This document shows, one piece after another, positions 5,196 to 12,750 of a stretch of 13,538 bases of DNA. The stretch's first letter is position 1. Every line of letters starts with the position of its first letter. Position numbers and translations under genes: made by a program. The notes below the pieces were generated by a model that saw nothing but the letters and a program-made list of their open reading frames with translations, was not told the origin of the DNA and did no database searches. Source of the DNA: JBKEBX01 sp047974615 (GTDB taxonomy: Bacteria; Bacillota; Clostridia; Lachnospirales; CAMZNU01); assembly GCA_047974615.1 (NCBI GenBank), contig JBKECM010000097.1, positions 1 to 13,538 of the forward strand, read 5' to 3'.

Positions 5196-6920
5196 ATGGA
5201 ATTAATAAATCTTACAATAGACGGTATAGCAACAACAGTTGAAAAGGGTACAACTATTTTAGAAGCAGCAAAAGGTATTAATATACATATACCTACCCTA
5301 TGTTTTTTAAAAGAACTTAATGAAGTAGGTTCATGTAGAGTATGTACAGTAGAACTTGAAAACTCTGGTAGTTTAAGACCAGCATGTGTTGCTCAAGTTG
5401 CAGAAGGTATGGTTGTAAACACACGTTCAAAAATAGTTAAAGAAACAAGAAAAAATATGCTTGAATTAATTATGGCAAGCCATAATAGAGAATGTCTTTC
5501 TTGTACTCGTAATCTAAACTGTGAATTACAAACACTTTGTAATGACCATGGTATTAGTGCAATTCATTACAGTGGTAGAAAAGTTAAAGAACCATCGGAC
5601 AAATCAGGTCCAATAGTAAAAGATAATAGCAAATGTATCCTTTGTGGTAGATGTATTAGTGTATGTTCAAAATCTCAAGATGTAGGTGTAATTGATTTCG
5701 GCAGACGTGGTGCACATATGTATGTAGCAACGCCATTTAATAAAGGGCTATCACAACTTGACTGTATAAGTTGTGGACAGTGTATAAAAGTATGTCCTGT
5801 TGCTGCACTTTCTGAAAGAGATGATACAGCTAAAGTTTGGGACGCATTATATAACCCTAACTTACACGTTATAGTTCAAACTGCTCCATCTGTAAGAGTT
5901 GCCCTTGGTGAGGAATTTGGTTTTCCAGTTGGCACAAATGTAGAAGGAAAAATGATTACAGCACTTAAAAGACTTGGTTTTACAAAAGTTTTCGATACAA
6001 ACTTTAGTGCAGACCTTACAATAATGGAAGAAGGAACAGAATTAATAAACAGAATTAAAAACGGTGGAAAACTTCCTTTGATTACATCATGCTCACCGGG
6101 TTGGATAAAATATTGTGAACAAAAACATCATGACTTTATTGAAAATTTATCAAGTTGCAAGTCACCTCAACAAATGTTTGGTGCTATTGCAAAATCATAT
6201 TATGCAGAAAAAGTTGGCATAGATCCAAAAGATATATTTATAGTATCCGTTATGCCTTGTACTGCAAAAAAATATGAAGCAGATAGAGAAGAAATGGCAG
6301 TAGATGGATATCGTGATATAGATGCAGTTATAACAACAAGAGAACTTGCTAGAATGATTCGTCAAGGAGGCATTAAGTTTAAAGACCTAAAAGATGGAAC
6401 AATAGACAGTATCTTAGGTGAATATAGTGGTGCAGGTAACATATTTGGTAACACAGGTGGTGTTATGGAGGCAGCACTACGTACTGTAGCAGATGTTCTT
6501 ACAGGTGAAGCACTTGATAGAATAGAATATCAAGAAGTAAGAGGTATTGCAGGTATAAAAAGTGCCACTTTAAATATAGCTGGTATGGATATAAAAGTAG
6601 CAGTTGCAAATGGTACTGGTAATGCAGGTAAACTTCTTGATAGTATAAGAAATGGTGAAGAAAACTATCACTTTATAGAAATAATGGGCTGCGAAGGTGG
6701 CTGTATAAACGGTGGAGGTCAACCGATTATACAAGATAAGTCTAAAACAGATGAAGTTAAATTAGCTCGAATAAAAGGACTTTACGACATTGATGAAGCT
6801 TGTACAATAAGAAAATCTCACGAGAACCACGAAGTACAGAAAGTGTACTCAGATTACTTAGGTGAGCCGGGTGGACACAAAGCTCATAAAATTTTACACA
6901 CTCACTATACTGTAAGATAA
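5196..6920 (+). CDS. hydA: [FeFe]-hydrogenase catalytic subunit HydA (NAD-linked type)
   Basis: 574 residues catalysing H+/H2 interconversion in the cytoplasm. N-terminal [2Fe-2S] domain: Cys36, Cys47, Cys50, Cys64. His-Cys3 [4Fe-4S]: His96, Cys100, Cys103, Cys109. Two-cluster ferredoxin domain: Cys147/150/153/157 and Cys190/193/196/200. H-cluster domain: L1 TSCSPGW (297-303), L2 MPCTAKKYE (353-361), L3 MGCEGGCINGGGQP (497-510). The length and numbering run parallel to Clostridium pasteurianum CpI, and the proton-path residues Glu279, Glu282, Arg286, Cys299 and Ser319 are all present. L1 has Ser at 300, where CpI has a cluster-ligand Cys, while Cys321 (SSCKSPQQ) replaces an Ala of CpI. There is no C-terminal extension. 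It starts one base after hydB, with a weak AAGGG site, so translation probably depends on coupling. Confidence 0.95.
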   Translation: MELINLTIDGIATTVEKGTTILEAAKGINIHIPTLCFLKELNEVGSCRVCTVELENSGSLRPACVAQVAEGMVVNTRSKIVKETRKNMLELIMASHNRECLSCTRNLNCELQTLCNDHGISAIHYSGRKVKEPSDKSGPIVKDNSKCILCGRCISVCSKSQDVGVIDFGRRGAHMYVATPFNKGLSQLDCISCGQCIKVCPVAALSERDDTAKVWDALYNPNLHVIVQTAPSVRVALGEEFGFPVGTNVEGKMITALKRLGFTKVFDTNFSADLTIMEEGTELINRIKNGGKLPLITSCSPGWIKYCEQKHHDFIENLSSCKSPQQMFGAIAKSYYAEKVGIDPKDIFIVSVMPCTAKKYEADREEMAVDGYRDIDAVITTRELARMIRQGGIKFKDLKDGTIDSILGEYSGAGNIFGNTGGVMEAALRTVADVLTGEALDRIEYQEVRGIAGIKSATLNIAGMDIKVAVANGTGNAGKLLDSIRNGEENYHFIEIMGCEGGCINGGGQPIIQDKSKTDEVKLARIKGLYDIDEACTIRKSHENHEVQKVYSDYLGEPGGHKAHKILHTHYTVR

Positions 6921-6942
6921 ATTTTTAGACACTAAAATTATT

Positions 6943-6992
6943 TAGGCTACAAACTTATAATAACTCATTATAAGTTTGTAGCCTATTTTTTT
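6943..6992 (+). terminator. Terminator of the hydCBA operon
   Basis: The arms 6943-6961 and 6967-6985 form a 19-bp perfect stem with a 5-base loop (AACTC), followed by TTTTTTT (6986-6992). The opposite direction lacks a good T-tract, so it mainly ends the plus-strand operon. Confidence 0.93.
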
Positions 6993-7000
6993 AAATTAAC

Positions 7001-7037
7001 TATAATGATAGTAAAAAATTACTGTGACTTCATTATA
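7001..7037. terminator. Possible terminator hairpin after the ECF gene
   Basis: TATAATGA (7001-7008)/TCATTATA (7030-7037) enclose AGTAA/TTACT (7010-7014/7019-7023) with an asymmetric internal loop. It lies 30 bases downstream of the minus-strand ECF stop. The T-tract on that strand is poor, so this is tentative. Confidence 0.3.
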
Positions 7038-7066
7038 AAATTTTCTTCTTTAATTTTTTTATAAAT

Positions 7067-7597
7067 TTAATCTAATTGTTTTTTTGTCATTTCCATAACT
7101 TTTGCAATAATTAAACAAGATACAATTTTATCTATCATATTTGCCATAACAGTAGATATAAATACAGAGCTAAAAATATCTTTTCCTGAAGCTACAAAAG
7201 CAGATATTATAAGATCTGTTCCAGAACCTGTTAGTCCACCAAATAAAAGTATACGAATAGGCGTTCCAATAAGTGGACAAACAATACCTAATAAAATACC
7301 AGTTAATATTGCTTTTTTATATCCAAAAGTACCACGAGCTATAACTGATACTACAATAGCACCAACGATACTTACTAAAGCAAAAGGTATTGCAGTTGGC
7401 CCAGTAATAATGCCCAAAACTAAATTTGTACATAATCCTACAATAATACCGTATTTCATTCCGTACTTTGCAGATATAAATATTGTACCCATCATATCTA
7501 AAAACAGAAAAGGTATATTAAGCATTGCAATAACTGTACCAAAAACGATATTAATAGCAACGGCTAAAGCCGAAAGTGTTAATTTTTTTATATCCAT
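7067..7597 (-). CDS. CD3073-family putative ECF transporter S component
   Basis: 176 residues, mostly hydrophobic, with about five membrane segments (approximately 8-27, 29-45, 49-66, 69-88, 97-120, 135-170 in part). This fits the substrate-binding S component of energy-coupling-factor transporters, which needs a shared EcfAA'T module encoded elsewhere. I recognise the arrangement with the upstream TudS-like gene as the CD3073/CD3072 pair of C. difficile; the transported compound is not known to me. Its ATG overlaps the preceding TAA by one base (TAATG at 7595-7599), and GGGAG lies seven bases upstream within the previous gene. The two proteins are therefore translationally coupled. A substrate carrying a removable sulfur is the obvious contextual guess. 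Confidence 0.82.
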   Translation of the reverse strand: MDIKKLTLSALAVAINIVFGTVIAMLNIPFLFLDMMGTIFISAKYGMKYGIIVGLCTNLVLGIITGPTAIPFALVSIVGAIVVSVIARGTFGYKKAILTGILLGIVCPLIGTPIRILLFGGLTGSGTDLIISAFVASGKDIFSSVFISTVMANMIDKIVSCLIIAKVMEMTKKQLD

Positions 7598-8079
7598 TAT
7601 ATTTCTCCCTTAATAAAATTCATTATTTGTAACCTAAATTTTTCTAAATCTCTTGGTTCCTCATAGCTTTCCTCTACTTCTATGTAATTAGTATTTAAAT
7701 TGTTTTCTATAAGTAGTTGAAAAAATTCTTCCATCAAAACTCCTCTTTGAGAAGTAACACTACAGGAAGGGCTATTTTCAATACCTACCGTACCTATAAA
7801 TACGACTTCATTTTTAACATAATCTAAAAGCTCCCTTAGTGTATTTTCAAGTAAGTTGCGACAAATCTTTCTATATTCTATATTGTCGCAGTCTTTATAT
7901 TCTAATGGCTCTCGACTATATCCTTTCCATAAAAGTTCAGGACATTGTAACTGCAAAATACCTACATTATTTTCTACCAGCGTACTTGCAAATAAAAAAC
8001 TGCCATTTCCCCGCTTATATCCTTTAACAACACTATGTTGATTTAACACACAGTGTGCCACAACAACTATTTTTTTAAT
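7597..8079 (-). CDS. CD3072-family TudS-related putative desulfidase, ATT start
   Basis: 160 residues from the proposed start. Relatives of TudS (thiouracil desulfidase, DUF523) use a [4Fe-4S] cluster held by three cysteines to remove sulfur from a thiocarbonyl. The three conserved sites here are Cys10 (VVVAHCVLNQ), Cys46 (LQLQCPELLW) and Cys106 (SPSCSVT). The first possible GTG (8059-8061) is 24 bases from the only Shine-Dalgarno site, AGGAGG (8086-8091), and would cut off the first beta-strand before Cys10. An in-frame ATT at 8077-8079, six bases after AGGAGG, restores the usual family start MKKIVVVAHC. I therefore call ATT as the initiator. Promoter at 8116-8144. The gene overlaps the ECF S component downstream. 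The substrate is unknown, and a desulfidase role rests on family membership. Confidence 0.8.
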   Translation of the reverse strand: MKKIVVVAHCVLNQHSVVKGYKRGNGSFLFASTLVENNVGILQLQCPELLWKGYSREPLEYKDCDNIEYRKICRNLLENTLRELLDYVKNEVVFIGTVGIENSPSCSVTSQRGVLMEEFFQLLIENNLNTNYIEVEESYEEPRDLEKFRLQIMNFIKGEI

Positions 8080-8115
8080 AAAATACCTCCTAAAAAAATT
8101 TTTTTCACTATGTTA

Positions 8116-8144
8116 ATTATACTTAACCGTTATAAAAAAGTCAA
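8116..8144 (-). promoter_or_regulatory. Promoter of the desulfidase-ECF pair
   Basis: Reading the minus strand, TTGACT (8139-8144) and TATAAT (8116-8121) are 17 bp apart, close to the sigma-A consensus. The predicted start near 8109 gives a short leader before AGGAGG, and no riboswitch-sized leader exists. Confidence 0.85.
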
Positions 8145-8263
8145 TAAAATATTTAATTTTTTAATAATTCTATTTATTTTTTTAATAATAAAGATTAACA
8201 TCCCTCTTTATTATTGATTTTTGAAATATAACATTATTGCAAAATGCAAATACATCAAGATTT

Positions 8264-8361
8264 ATGTATAAATATTTATCTTTCACTAAAGTACCCTTCG
8301 CTGCTAAAGGTACGCTAAAAGATGAATTTTTGACAATTACAAGTAAAATGGTATATTTCTA
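8264..8361 (+). repeat. Dispersed intergenic repeat, copy 2
   Basis: The plus strand here matches the reverse complement of 2826-2900. A 32-codon open frame (8264-8362) spans it but has no ribosome binding site. Between the two copies a one-base length difference after GATGAA changes the frame while the following AAAATGGT-TATTT block stays conserved. The conserved unit is therefore DNA or RNA, not a peptide. The copy contains a GTACC/GGTAC hairpin (8291-8295/8309-8313 region). Confidence 0.55.
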
Positions 8362-8403
8362 AGCATTGCATAGCAGAATTTTTTTTATATTTCAATGCAA
8401 TAA

Positions 8404-8504
8404 AAAAGAAACCTGTTTATAAATAGATCTGAAACAAAGAGTGAAAAACATTATTTTACAAATTTTTCTGTTCTTTACAACAATCTATTTTTTAGGTTTC
8501 TTTT
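8404..8504 (-). terminator. Long imperfect hairpin ending the malic enzyme transcript
   Basis: AAAAGAAACCT (8404-8414) pairs with AGGTTTCTTTT (8494-8504), and inside it AATAGAT (8422-8428) pairs with ATCTATT (8483-8489). A partial third tier (AAAGAG/CTTT, GAAAAA/TTTTTC) surrounds the loop. On the minus strand the structure starts 18 bases after the malic enzyme stop, and its 3' arm runs into a CTTTTTT tract, so it can terminate that gene. At about 100 bases it is far longer than a normal terminator and may be a mobile or repeat hairpin used as one. Confidence 0.6.
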
Positions 8505-8521
8505 ATTATATTTTTATGTAA

Positions 8522-9694
8522 TTATTTTCTATTTAGTCCTTGTTCTATAGCCTTATCTCCTACAGCTCTAGCCACAGCTTGTGTTACTCTTTTATCAAAA
8601 GGAGAAGGAATAACATATTCAGGAGTTATTTCTTCCTCTGTAATAAGATTTGCTAAAGCATAGCTTGCCGCAAGATTCATTTCAGGAGAAATATCAGAAG
8701 CACGAACATCTAAAGCACCTCTAAATATACCGGGAAAAGCTAAAACGTTATTTATTTGATTAGGAAAATCTGAACGACCAGTAGCAACAACTACAGCTCC
8801 ACCAAGCTTTGCCTCATCAGGCATAATTTCAGGTACAGGATTAGCACAAGCAAAAATAATAGCATCTTTGTTCATAGTTTTAACTTCTTCACGTGTAATA
8901 ATAGAAGGTCCAGAAACGCCGATAAATACGTCTGCGCCTTTTAAAACTTCAGCTAAAGTTCCCTTTTCCTTATTTGGGTTTGTTATAGTCCCAAGTTTAG
9001 CTTTACTTTCATCATTACCTTCGCGACCTTCATAAACTGCGCCTTTTCTATCACATAAAATTATGTTTTTAGCACCAGCAAGTTGAAGCAAGTTGCTTAT
9101 ACTAACACCTGCAGCTCCTGCACCAGCAATAACGATTTTAACTTCAGCAAAAGTTTTCTTAACTAGTTTTAAAGCATTAATAAGTCCAGCTAAAGATACG
9201 ATAGCAGTACCATGTTGGTCATCATGAAAGATAGGAATATCACATCGTTCCTTTAGCTTTTTTTCGATTTCAAAACATCTAGGAGCAGATATATCTTCAA
9301 GATTAATCCCACCAAAACTACCAGCTAAAAGGGCTACTGTATTTACGATTTCATCAACATCTTTAGAACGAATACATAAAGGTATAGCATCAACGTTACC
9401 AAACTCTTTAAATAAAATAGATTTACCTTCCATAACAGGCATACCTGCTTCAGGTCCAATATCACCTAAACCTAAAACAGCAGTACCATCTGTAACAACA
9501 GCAATGGTATTCCATCTACGAGTGTAATCAAAAGATTTGTTAACATCTTTTTGTATTTCTTTACAAGGTTCTGCAACACCGGGTGTATATGCTAAAGATA
9601 AATCATTATTATCTTTAACTGGTACACGTGAAACAACTTCAAGTTTACCTTCCCATTCTTTGTGTAACTGTAATGCTTTTTCTCTTAAATCCAT
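8522..9694 (-). CDS. NAD(P)-dependent malic enzyme (short bacterial type)
   Basis: 390 residues, the usual size of the small bacterial enzyme that decarboxylates malate to pyruvate with NAD(P)+ reduction and a divalent metal. Motifs in order: SLAYTPGVAEPC (33-44, catalytic Tyr36), VTDGTAVLGLGDIGPEAGMPVMEGK (67-91, catalytic Lys91), the metal-binding region INLEDISAPRCFE (130-142, Glu133 and Asp134), FHDDQHGTA (156-164, Asp158/159), the Rossmann loop GAGAAG (191-196), GVSGPS (249-254), FACANPVPEI (291-300) and PGIFRGALDVRA (341-352). Cofactor preference cannot be decided safely. AGGAGG (9701-9706) is six bases before the ATG. It follows the PBP gene by 46 bases; a possible own promoter lies in that gap. 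It is functionally unrelated to the PBP but fits fermentative NADH/H2 metabolism. Confidence 0.95.
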   Translation of the reverse strand: MDLREKALQLHKEWEGKLEVVSRVPVKDNNDLSLAYTPGVAEPCKEIQKDVNKSFDYTRRWNTIAVVTDGTAVLGLGDIGPEAGMPVMEGKSILFKEFGNVDAIPLCIRSKDVDEIVNTVALLAGSFGGINLEDISAPRCFEIEKKLKERCDIPIFHDDQHGTAIVSLAGLINALKLVKKTFAEVKIVIAGAGAAGVSISNLLQLAGAKNIILCDRKGAVYEGREGNDESKAKLGTITNPNKEKGTLAEVLKGADVFIGVSGPSIITREEVKTMNKDAIIFACANPVPEIMPDEAKLGGAVVVATGRSDFPNQINNVLAFPGIFRGALDVRASDISPEMNLAASYALANLITEEEITPEYVIPSPFDKRVTQAVARAVGDKAIEQGLNRK

Positions 9695-9716
9695 AGCTTT
9701 CCTCCTGTATAGTTAA

Positions 9717-9745
9717 ATTATAGTATAATTTTGTGACAGTTTAAA
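9717..9745 (-). promoter_or_regulatory. Possible promoter of the malic enzyme gene
   Basis: On the minus strand a perfect TATAAT (9717-9722) lies 17 bp from a weak TTTAAA (9740-9745), which overlaps the stop codon of the PBP gene. It would let malic enzyme be expressed independently of the PBP. Confidence 0.4.
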
Positions 9746-12536
9746 ACCCACCACCTTCCACATATGGTGGAATATCTTCAATGATTGGTTCTTCTATAGG
9801 CTTTGTAGTATTTGAGTTATTACTGTTATTTGTACTTCCAGTTGTTCCAGTATTGCTATTGGAATTATTTGAATCTCCCGTATTTGAGTTATTATTATTC
9901 TTATTATTGCTCTTATTTTCCGTACCAGTTCCAGTTTCTGTAGTAGTATCGCCATTTTCTCCATCTATAGGTTCACCGTCAGTTTCAACTTCTTGACCAT
10001 CACCATCAATGATAGTCGCTTCAACTGTTTCGGCAGTATGATCAGTACATACATTATTTTGATTTATTTCATATTGTGCATCAACTACGTAAGCGTCCCC
10101 AGTGTATGGTATAGGTCGAATAATACCAACTATAGTTTCTTGAGATTCCGTAGGACAAAAACGGTTAGCAATTTTTCCTGTAGTGGTATCTATAACAACT
10201 TGACTATGAACAGAACAAGTTGTAGTAGGAACAGTACCTTTAACAAAGTATTCTGTAGCTACACGACTTCCACGAGGATCAAGACTACATAATTCTCCGG
10301 CAAGTTCACCTGACTCAAGACATATTGATGCCGTTTGTACTGATGAATTACTAGGGAAAGAAGTAACAACCTCATATCCCATTACATTGTGAACTTCCTC
10401 CATAACCTTAGACCATATTCTTTTATGTTCTTCGGAAGATGAAGCCATAGCAGTGGAGTTATCATATCCCATCCATATTCCGGCTGTTAAGTAAGGTGTA
10501 TATCCATAGTATGATAAATCTTTTTTTGCAGTAGTTGTACCTGTTTTACCAGCAACAGCCATACCGTTAGAAAATCTAGTAGCAGCACCTGTACCACCAC
10601 CATATACAACGTCGTACATCATATCAGTTAAGATCCAAGCACTTTCTTCTTTTATAACCCTTTTCTCTTCTGGCATATTGTCTATAATTAAATGACCTTC
10701 ATGATTATATACCTTAGAATAAAATATCGGTTCATTATAAACACCATCATTAGCGATAGTAGCAAAAGCGGCAGTTGTTTCGATATTAGACACACCATCT
10801 GTTATACCACCTAAAGCAGTAGATAAGTTTTTGTCATTATCTGTTAAAGTAGAAAATCCTAAGTTTTCCATATAACTGAAACTAGTATCAATACCAACAA
10901 GTTCCATAGTTCTTACAGCTATGATGTTCATAGAATCTCGAATACCTTCACGTACAGTAGAAAGACCTCTATAACCATCTTTGTACCAGTTAACAAATTC
11001 ACCACTAGTAGTACCATCATCATAATAGTAAGGTACGTCATCGAGTACAGTTGCAGCAGTTGCAACACCTATATCAATAGCAGGTAAATAAGCAGCTACA
11101 ATTTTAAATACAGATCCTTGTTGACGTATACTTTGTGTTGCTCTATTTAAAACACGATTTTCTTTTTTCTCACCACGACCACCTGATATAGCAATAACTT
11201 TACCAGTTGTTTGATCCATAATAGTAAAAGCAGCTTGTGGCTGTGGTATTTTTACAACTTCTTCATTGAAAACAGTTTTTCCTGCTGCTTCATACTCAGC
11301 TTTAGTTGCAGCTATATACTCATCAACTGCTTCTTGGTTTTTAAGTAAAGCAGTTTTTTCAAAGTGTTCTACGGTTTTTGTAGTATTATCTTCAACCGAA
11401 AAATAATAATGTACTTCTATTCTATAGTCATTTGCATTGAACATAGAATCATCAAGCATAACATTATCAAGTACTTCTTGTGCCTCAAGATTGATTGTAG
11501 CATATATTTCAAGACCACCACTATAAATTAAGTCATAACTTTTGGCCTCAGTAAAGCCTTGATCCATAAAGTCGTCAACAAGCTCATTTATTATTTGGTC
11601 AACAAAATAACTGTTACTTGAAGCGGCTTCTTCTACTACTTGACGAGATTGCTTTATTCTTTCATAAGCAGGACCACTTAAATCAGCTACAGCCTCATTA
11701 TATTCACTTTCAGAAATAAACCCAAGTTTAAACATATAGTCAACTGTAGTTTTTGCTCTAACGTAATTATATTCTGCACCTTCTTCTGTATTAGGTGCAT
11801 TTCTTACGGGAAATTGTGTAATTGAAACAATTATAGCACTTTCTGAAATACTTAAATCTTTAGCCTCTTTTTCAAAATAATAGTTTGCAGCAGTTTGCAC
11901 ACCGTTCAAGTTATTACCAAAAGCTACAGTATTAAGATAAAGTTCCAATATATAGTCCTTAGCAAGTTTTTTACTTCCTAAGTCTTCCGCCAAGTTTTCT
12001 TCATATTGCACAGCTAAAAATTGTTCTTGTAGTTTTGTAACAATAGTGTTATTGGAAATGCCAAGACTATTTTTTATAAGCTGTTGTGTTATAGTGCTAC
12101 CACCTTGCTTAAAGTCACCAAAAAGAGTTTGATAAACCATACGCACAAGACTCTTAAGGTCAACTCCATTATGAGAGTAAAAACGTTCATCTTCTATAGC
12201 AACAGCAGCAAGTCCCACATATTCTGGTAACTCTTCAAGTTTAACATAAATACGATTTTCAGAACCTACAAGTCTTGCGATTTCTTCCCCTGTATCTTCA
12301 GCATATATAATAGAAGTATGTATAGAAGGAGAAACAGATATAGTATCAAGCTCAGGAGCTCTCTCAACTATACCAACATAAACGCCAATACCAGCACCTA
12401 AAATAGAAAATCCTAAAATAAAAATTAAAGCTAATATAATTCTAAAAACCATAATACTTGTTTTTGTTTGAACTTTCTTTTTATGTGAATTAACGTTTTT
12501 CATTTTTTTCTTATTACTATTTTCATCAAAATTCAT
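9741..12536 (-). CDS. Class A penicillin-binding protein (PBP1A-type transglycosylase/transpeptidase)
   Basis: 931 residues: a bifunctional peptidoglycan polymerase and cross-linker anchored in the membrane. A basic cytoplasmic tail (1-28) precedes one TM helix (about 29-55). The GT51 domain shows EDERFYSH (115-122, catalytic Glu115) and QGGSTITQQ (144-152). The transpeptidase domain has SVFK (475-478, active-site Ser475), SMN (535-537) and KTGT (664-667). A post-catalytic region holds five cysteines (739, 750, 774, 794, 830). An Asn/Thr/Ser/Gly-rich low-complexity tail (about 861-912) ends in PIEEPIIEDIPPYVEGGGF. An AAAGGA site lies seven bases before the ATG. It is divergent from the YunB gene, with a palindrome in the promoter gap. 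I leave the symbol empty because Firmicutes carry several paralogues (ponA, pbpF and others). Confidence 0.95.
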   Translation of the reverse strand: MNFDENSNKKKMKNVNSHKKKVQTKTSIMVFRIILALIFILGFSILGAGIGVYVGIVERAPELDTISVSPSIHTSIIYAEDTGEEIARLVGSENRIYVKLEELPEYVGLAAVAIEDERFYSHNGVDLKSLVRMVYQTLFGDFKQGGSTITQQLIKNSLGISNNTIVTKLQEQFLAVQYEENLAEDLGSKKLAKDYILELYLNTVAFGNNLNGVQTAANYYFEKEAKDLSISESAIIVSITQFPVRNAPNTEEGAEYNYVRAKTTVDYMFKLGFISESEYNEAVADLSGPAYERIKQSRQVVEEAASSNSYFVDQIINELVDDFMDQGFTEAKSYDLIYSGGLEIYATINLEAQEVLDNVMLDDSMFNANDYRIEVHYYFSVEDNTTKTVEHFEKTALLKNQEAVDEYIAATKAEYEAAGKTVFNEEVVKIPQPQAAFTIMDQTTGKVIAISGGRGEKKENRVLNRATQSIRQQGSVFKIVAAYLPAIDIGVATAATVLDDVPYYYDDGTTSGEFVNWYKDGYRGLSTVREGIRDSMNIIAVRTMELVGIDTSFSYMENLGFSTLTDNDKNLSTALGGITDGVSNIETTAAFATIANDGVYNEPIFYSKVYNHEGHLIIDNMPEEKRVIKEESAWILTDMMYDVVYGGGTGAATRFSNGMAVAGKTGTTTAKKDLSYYGYTPYLTAGIWMGYDNSTAMASSSEEHKRIWSKVMEEVHNVMGYEVVTSFPSNSSVQTASICLESGELAGELCSLDPRGSRVATEYFVKGTVPTTTCSVHSQVVIDTTTGKIANRFCPTESQETIVGIIRPIPYTGDAYVVDAQYEINQNNVCTDHTAETVEATIIDGDGQEVETDGEPIDGENGDTTTETGTGTENKSNNKNNNNSNTGDSNNSNSNTGTTGSTNNSNNSNTTKPIEEPIIEDIPPYVEGGGF

Positions 12537-12555
12537 TTTTTTTCCTTTCTAATTA

Positions 12556-12574
12556 TTTTCAATTTTATTGAAAA
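12556..12574. repeat. 8-bp stem-loop in the PBP leader
   Basis: TTTTCAAT (12556-12563), loop TTT, ATTGAAAA (12567-12574). It lies in the predicted 5' leader of the PBP mRNA, 20 bases before the start codon and close to the ribosome binding site. A role in translation or stability is possible but unproven. Confidence 0.4.
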
Positions 12575-12610
12575 TATAATTAGTACTACATTTAGTTATT
12601 TAATCATAAA

Positions 12611-12640
12611 TATAAAGTAACATTACTTTATTATTCACAA
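12611..12640 (-). promoter_or_regulatory. Candidate PBP promoter with palindromic operator in its spacer
   Basis: On the minus strand TTGTGA (12635-12640) and TTTATA (12611-12616) have an 18-bp spacer. The interval 12612-12631 is a perfect palindrome of two 9-base arms (ATAAAGTAA/TTACTTTAT) around CA, sitting between and overlapping the promoter elements, where a dimeric repressor would act. The regulator is unknown. Confidence 0.45.
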
Positions 12641-12750
12641 ATATATTATAACAGATTTTATTTACAAAAAAAATAGAAAATTGTAATTTTAACATATTTG
12701 TAATTTTAAAATAATTAAAACTATATAAACTTATTGTGATTTGGTGATAT

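Noticed and set aside
5196..6920. NuoG subunit of complex I instead of hydrogenase
   Set aside because: Complete L2 and L3 H-cluster motifs, an L1 motif and the SSU-type C-terminus are present, and no other complex I genes follow.
8264..8362. 32-codon ORF as a small protein gene
   Set aside because: It has no ribosome binding site, and the matching repeat at 2826-2900 has a frame-changing indel between conserved blocks, so the peptide is not conserved.
9781..10292. Plus-strand ORFs opposite the PBP tail
   Set aside because: They are mirror translations of the Asn/Thr/Ser-rich tail codons and show only low-complexity Val/Leu/Phe runs.
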